A DNA stretch of 64,000 nt from Numida meleagris (lineage: Eukaryota > Chordata > Aves > Galliformes > Numididae), in the NCBI RefSeq assembly GCF_002078875.1, contig NC_034410.1, forward strand, positions 96,711,292 to 96,775,291, written 5' to 3'. Shown here piece after piece: positions 60,401 to 64,000 of this stretch (position 1 is its first letter; every line of letters starts with the position of its first letter). Made by a program: the position numbers and the translations under genes. The notes beneath the pieces were generated by a model. It was not told the origin of the DNA. It ran no database searches and saw only the letters and a list, made by a program, of their open reading frames with translations.

Positions 60401-63400
60401 AGGCTCCCAAAGCCACAGCCACATTGTGTGCAAAGCCCAAGTCTACCTACAGGTACTGAATTAAGTCATAAAAAACACACACAGCAACAACAGATGGGAT
60501 AGGAAGACAACCAAACAGAGACAAGCACTGTACCTGTTGAATGCTGCCAGGTACGAGGCTTTGGCAGCAACCATTGTTGGCTGCAGAGTAAACTGTTGGG
60601 TTTGTTCGGTTTTGTTTGGTTTCTGTTTTGAAGAGATCCCTTGCAGAAGCAGCAGCTCCTCAGTGCGTGGCCTTTCTTTTTGTTACACGGCGTTCCCGAA
60701 CAATGAGGCCCCGCAAGCTACAGCTCTGCAAATAATAAATAGCTTTAATTAAAAAAAGATTGTCTTTGTAGTTATTTATTTATATCTTTAAAACCAAATT
60801 GCCACTCCCAGGGTATTCATTCAGCTCTGCAGACATATTAGAAGCCATGAGAAAATGAAGAAAATATTAAGTAGCTGAGGAGAGGATTTAGATGGGGGGA
60901 AAACTGAAAGAAGTAACTGCTGTGCATACAGCTTAGCTAGGCAACGGCTGAGGGGACATATGTTAACTGGCTATAAGCATCTGCTAGAAATAAACAGTCA
61001 GCAGAAGAATAACAAGTTAGGATAGTAAGAGAGCAGCAACTAGAAATAATGATAACTCTGAGAAAGGCAAAACTTAGACTAAACATCAAATGTTTTTTTA
61101 CCTATGTCCTAGGAAGTGGAACATTCCCAGGGACCTGGGAATACCTTTGCTTACTACACGTTGTTTTATCCTCCTGGTTTAAGTCAGTCAGTATAGGAAA
61201 CAGTCTTGCATTGCTTATCTCAGAAACTGTCAAATAGTTCCCATCCATAAGCCTCATCTTCCAGATAAGGGACAGCAATTGCAGGAAATATCATTCACTG
61301 CAGAATTCACTCCTAAAAATTATCAATTGCTTATGTAAGGAACAAAAGCAAACAAGTAGAAAAGAAAACAAGAAGGGGCCTGTTCATCAAAATAGAAAGC
61401 TGCAGTCATTTTGTATTTTCCTCTTTCTTAGGGCAGTGTCTTTTATTTTTGGAGCAAAAGAGATGATACAGAATAGTATACCCCAAATCCCAGGATATTT
61501 TAGAAACAGAATTGACCTGTCTGAAGGTTTTCCAGTGTTTCAGTACTTTTCAGCTGGTATCTCTTCTGCAATTGGTTAAGCGAAAACCAGGTGTGTATTC
61601 TCTAGGGTCATCTCAGTGGATGTATATTCAGGAATGACAATTTCTGGATTATGTTCAAACATTCCTCTGGATCCGTGTCATCTTGGCAAACAGCTATAGA
61701 TGCACATACTGACCTGTATCTCTTCATCTGCTCTGTGTTTTGCTCAGTTCCGTAACCACAGCCAGTATTTGGATTTCATCACACAGAGGTGCCAAGTCTC
61801 TGCAGAATTAAAGAAGAAAAGTGTGACTCATACTGAAGAAGTCCAGATGTAATGTTCCCATTACCTGTTACAATGAACACATTACCATTTCAAAACAGCC
61901 CTAATTTTCAGGGGTTGCACTGAGAGCTTCATTGCCTTTCATGATTATTTGGAAGAATTGCTCCCCAGAAGGTCTTTTCTCCTCTGGTGAACACACAGGG
62001 AACCTTCAGCATCTTTCAGACTAATCCTACTCCATAGCCACCCTTTAAGGTCCCCCAACGGGACACTTCATAACTTTGCCAAGATTAACTAAAATGCTAA
62101 AAATTGAACACAGTTACTAAGGATCAAAGCAGTTCTAGAGCATGCTGCTCAGCTCCCCACAGCACACAGAGACACAGAAAAGTGAAGCAATTTTTTCTCC
62201 ATACAGCTTTATGTACAGTTTAGACTTAGGCCAAGTAATGGAGTTGACTGTTCGAGTTGACTACTAAAGCAGTTTATATGCGTCTCTCTCTGTGCAAGTC
62301 TTTCTCTTTTCCTCTGCACCAGCACAGAAGCTTCCTGTATTTCCTTTATGTGCCCTGTTTTGCATAATTTACTGATGACTGTACTACGGAAGATTTAAGC
62401 AATCCCTTCTGCACCACCATTTTTTTATGTAAGCGTGCTTTTCCCTTGCCTTTGGCTTGAAAATATAAAATATAGGATACTGTCCTTCAGTAGTCACAGA
62501 CAAACCATCTGCTCTCCAAACACACAGCAGATAAAGGCTCCACTCATTTAAGAACTGCTGATAGTTTATACTTAACTTCCTTCAAAATAAATACCCGAAA
62601 GGACAAAAAGAAATACAACTATCCAAAGTTATATACATGCATTTGATACATGCCCTAATGCCCCATAAAATTGACTTCAGTGACTTAAGGAAAAAAAAGC
62701 TGAAAATGAAAGGCAGAAATAGTTAGGGCACAAACCCTTTAATATGTAAAAAAAAGAAAAAAAAAGAAAAAAGAAATTGGCAAAACATATTTATGGAGAT
62801 ATGAGCTGATCTGTTTCTGCAAACTGAAATCACAGAGCCAAGGTACGTGAGCTGGTAAGCTTTTAATATTATTTTGCATGGAATATTGTTTCTTCTGCTA
62901 CCATTACATATTTTCAATAAACCAAATACATCAATTTTCTACAAGTTTGTGGATATGCTTGAAAGTAACCTCATCTGGCACAAAGCAAATATCCACTTTG
63001 TTTATATTCACATTTAACCACTGCTGAGTGTGGGGCCACTACCTTATCCCCAGGCTGAGGTCATAGAAATATTGCAGCTCACATCAAATCTGACCAGAAG
63101 GCTGAAACAACCAACACAATGACCTTATATCAGAGAGGGTCTGAGTTCAACAAGCTTCATCGTGATGCCTTTGTACAGAGAGCCAGCCCACTTGAGCTGT
63201 TATTACAGCATCCCACCTCTGTTACCACAGTGGAACAAAACAAAAATGAGAAGTCGTCTTCATATATAATGTCTACTAGCAAAAACAGACAGCAGAAGTG
63301 AAGTCAGGTTTATAACCCTGTAGTTTCCCAAAGACATATCAAAATTTTCTAAGTGTTTTACAGCTGTCATTTGTAGAAAAAGTTCGTTCGGAGAGCAAAT

Positions 63401-63474
63401 AAACCAGAGGTAAGAAAAAAACATGGAATTTCCATAGCCATCTTATTTTGTGGCTATTTATAATGTGTAATTAG
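57463..63474. other. intergenic stretch of about 6 kb, no gene seen
   Basis: No supportable coding sequence. The A15 run at 59024-59038 and the direct repeat CCTTTAAGTC (59800-59809 and 59817-59826) are minor features. The patch at 60010-60440 is GC-rich with clustered CpG and is listed separately. Confidence 0.55.
60010..60440. other. GC-rich, CpG-containing patch
   Basis: Compared with the AT-rich DNA on both sides, this patch is clearly GC-rich and has a cluster of CpG between about 60170 and 60335 (for example CGCCATGGCGACGCCACG and CGCACAGCGCCTCGAGCGC). It is too short and too sparse in CpG to call a CpG island by eye. Frames of 94-128 codons are open on both strands here, as expected from GC-rich composition. 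It could be a small promoter, an enhancer or an unrecognised exon, and I cannot choose between these. Confidence 0.4.
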
Positions 63475-63777
63475 AATCATAGAATCATAGCATCGTTATT
63501 GTTGGAAAGATCACTAAGATCATCCAGCCCAACCATCAGCCCACCGTCATGCCCACTAACCATGTCCATCAGTGCCACATCCACATGGTTCTTGAACACC
63601 TCCAGGGACGGTGACTCCACCACCTCCCTGGACAGCCTGTTCATTCTGAGAATAAATTTTCCAAAATATCCAACCTGAACCTCCCCTGGTGCAACTGAAG
63701 GCCATTCCCTCTCATCCTATCGCTGTTACCAGGGAGAAGAGGCCAACTCTCACCTCACTACAATCTCCTTTCAGGAA
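63475..63777 (-). mobile_element. CR1 LINE, 3'-end copy, reverse orientation
   Basis: The plus strand begins with the complement of two tail units (AATCATAGAATCATAG) and continues with TGGAAAGATCACTAAGATCA and CCTCCAGGGACGGTGACTCC. It then has CAGCCTGTTCATTCTGAGAA and TATCCAACCTGAACCTCCCC and ends near CAATCTCCTTTCAGG. On the minus strand this is the ORF2 end followed by the short UTR of the same subfamily as the 3.8- and 53.6-kb copies. Confidence 0.93.
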
Positions 63778-64000
63778 GCATGGAAGAGACCGTTGCTTGC
63801 TCTGCCAGTTTCATTTGGGGGCTGAAAGAAAGCTGCTGGATAGTGTCTGAGAGGGATGTTAGCTCCTCCCTACTCAATTCAGTGCACTTAGATTAGCAGC
63901 AGCAGTTGGAGCAGGAGAGCTGGTAGGACACAGAAAGCAAGAACTGCCAGGTGAGACCCTGCTGCTGGTGACCCAAAATTGTTTACTTGTGAAGGCTTTC
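63778..64000. other. window-end spacer, nothing recognised
   Basis: About 220 bases of unique-looking, moderately GC-rich sequence up to the window edge, with no feature I can support. Confidence 0.5.

Noticed and set aside
60047..60433. 128-codon minus-strand frame with an overlapping 94-codon plus-strand frame
   Set aside because: Both strands are open because the patch is GC-rich. The Met-His-Thr-Met-Trp start with a hydrophobic head loosely mimics a signal peptide, but nothing further supports a gene.
1..64000. CRISPR arrays, prokaryotic operons or phage modules
   Set aside because: No regularly spaced repeats, no dense gene packing and no ribosome-binding sites. The repeats present are avian LINE and LTR elements.
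1..64000. tRNA and rRNA genes
   Set aside because: No cloverleaf with matching A and B boxes and no rRNA-like conserved blocks were found by eye. The three-way junction at 36973-37044 has only three helical arms and no anticodon arm, so it is not called a tRNA.

Overview
The window looks like avian nuclear DNA, most likely from a galliform such as chicken, turkey or quail. The organism call is inference. It rests on at least fifteen recognisable copies of the CR1 LINE, most ending in the typical tail built on ATTCTATG, on a solo endogenous-retroviral LTR, on low overall GC and on very low coding density. There are no bacterial operons, ribosome-binding sites or CRISPR arrays. The only host coding sequence I can support is the last 58 codons of a plus-strand gene at 1-177, followed by a probable 3' UTR to about 440. 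Its protein was not identified.

The remaining 63.5 kb is a gene desert of AT-rich unique DNA interrupted by repeats. CR1 copies on the plus strand lie near 3.8, 4.6, 9.1, 18.1, 32.1, 35.6, 43.6, 47.0, 53.6, 56.3 and 57.1 kb. Minus-strand copies lie near 10.8, 23.1, 52.3 and 63.5 kb. All are 5'-truncated as is usual for LINEs. Two of them (35.6 and 52.3 kb) still hold long open stretches of the ORF2 reverse-transcriptase C-terminus. Two much older, heavily mutated LINE relics of the CR1/L3 group lie at about 24.5-25.0 kb and 28.95-31.78 kb. The second carries a nested 531-bp solo LTR (31149-31679) in minus orientation. It has matching 6-bp target duplications and a 5-bp terminal inverted repeat, so relative age can be read directly: old LINE first, LTR later.

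The most unusual part is 36.3-37.1 kb, just downstream of the 35.6-kb CR1. It holds an AT-rich tract that runs into a nearly perfect 64-nt hairpin with the size and shape of a microRNA precursor (36414-36477). About 500 bp further on is a 72-nt segment that can fold into a clean three-way junction (36973-37044). Other structural curiosities are a 30-bp palindrome at 11615-11644, a 12-bp-stem hairpin at 20290-20327, a perfect 18-bp palindrome at a CR1 junction (23285-23302), a short hairpin at 54125-54148, a duplicated G-rich/poly(A) unit at 49524-49590 and a C7-A-C7 run at 49187-49201.

No interplay between genes can be described because only one partial gene is present. All repeat family assignments were made by eye and by recollection of consensus features. 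A RepeatMasker run and a cross-species alignment would settle most of them.
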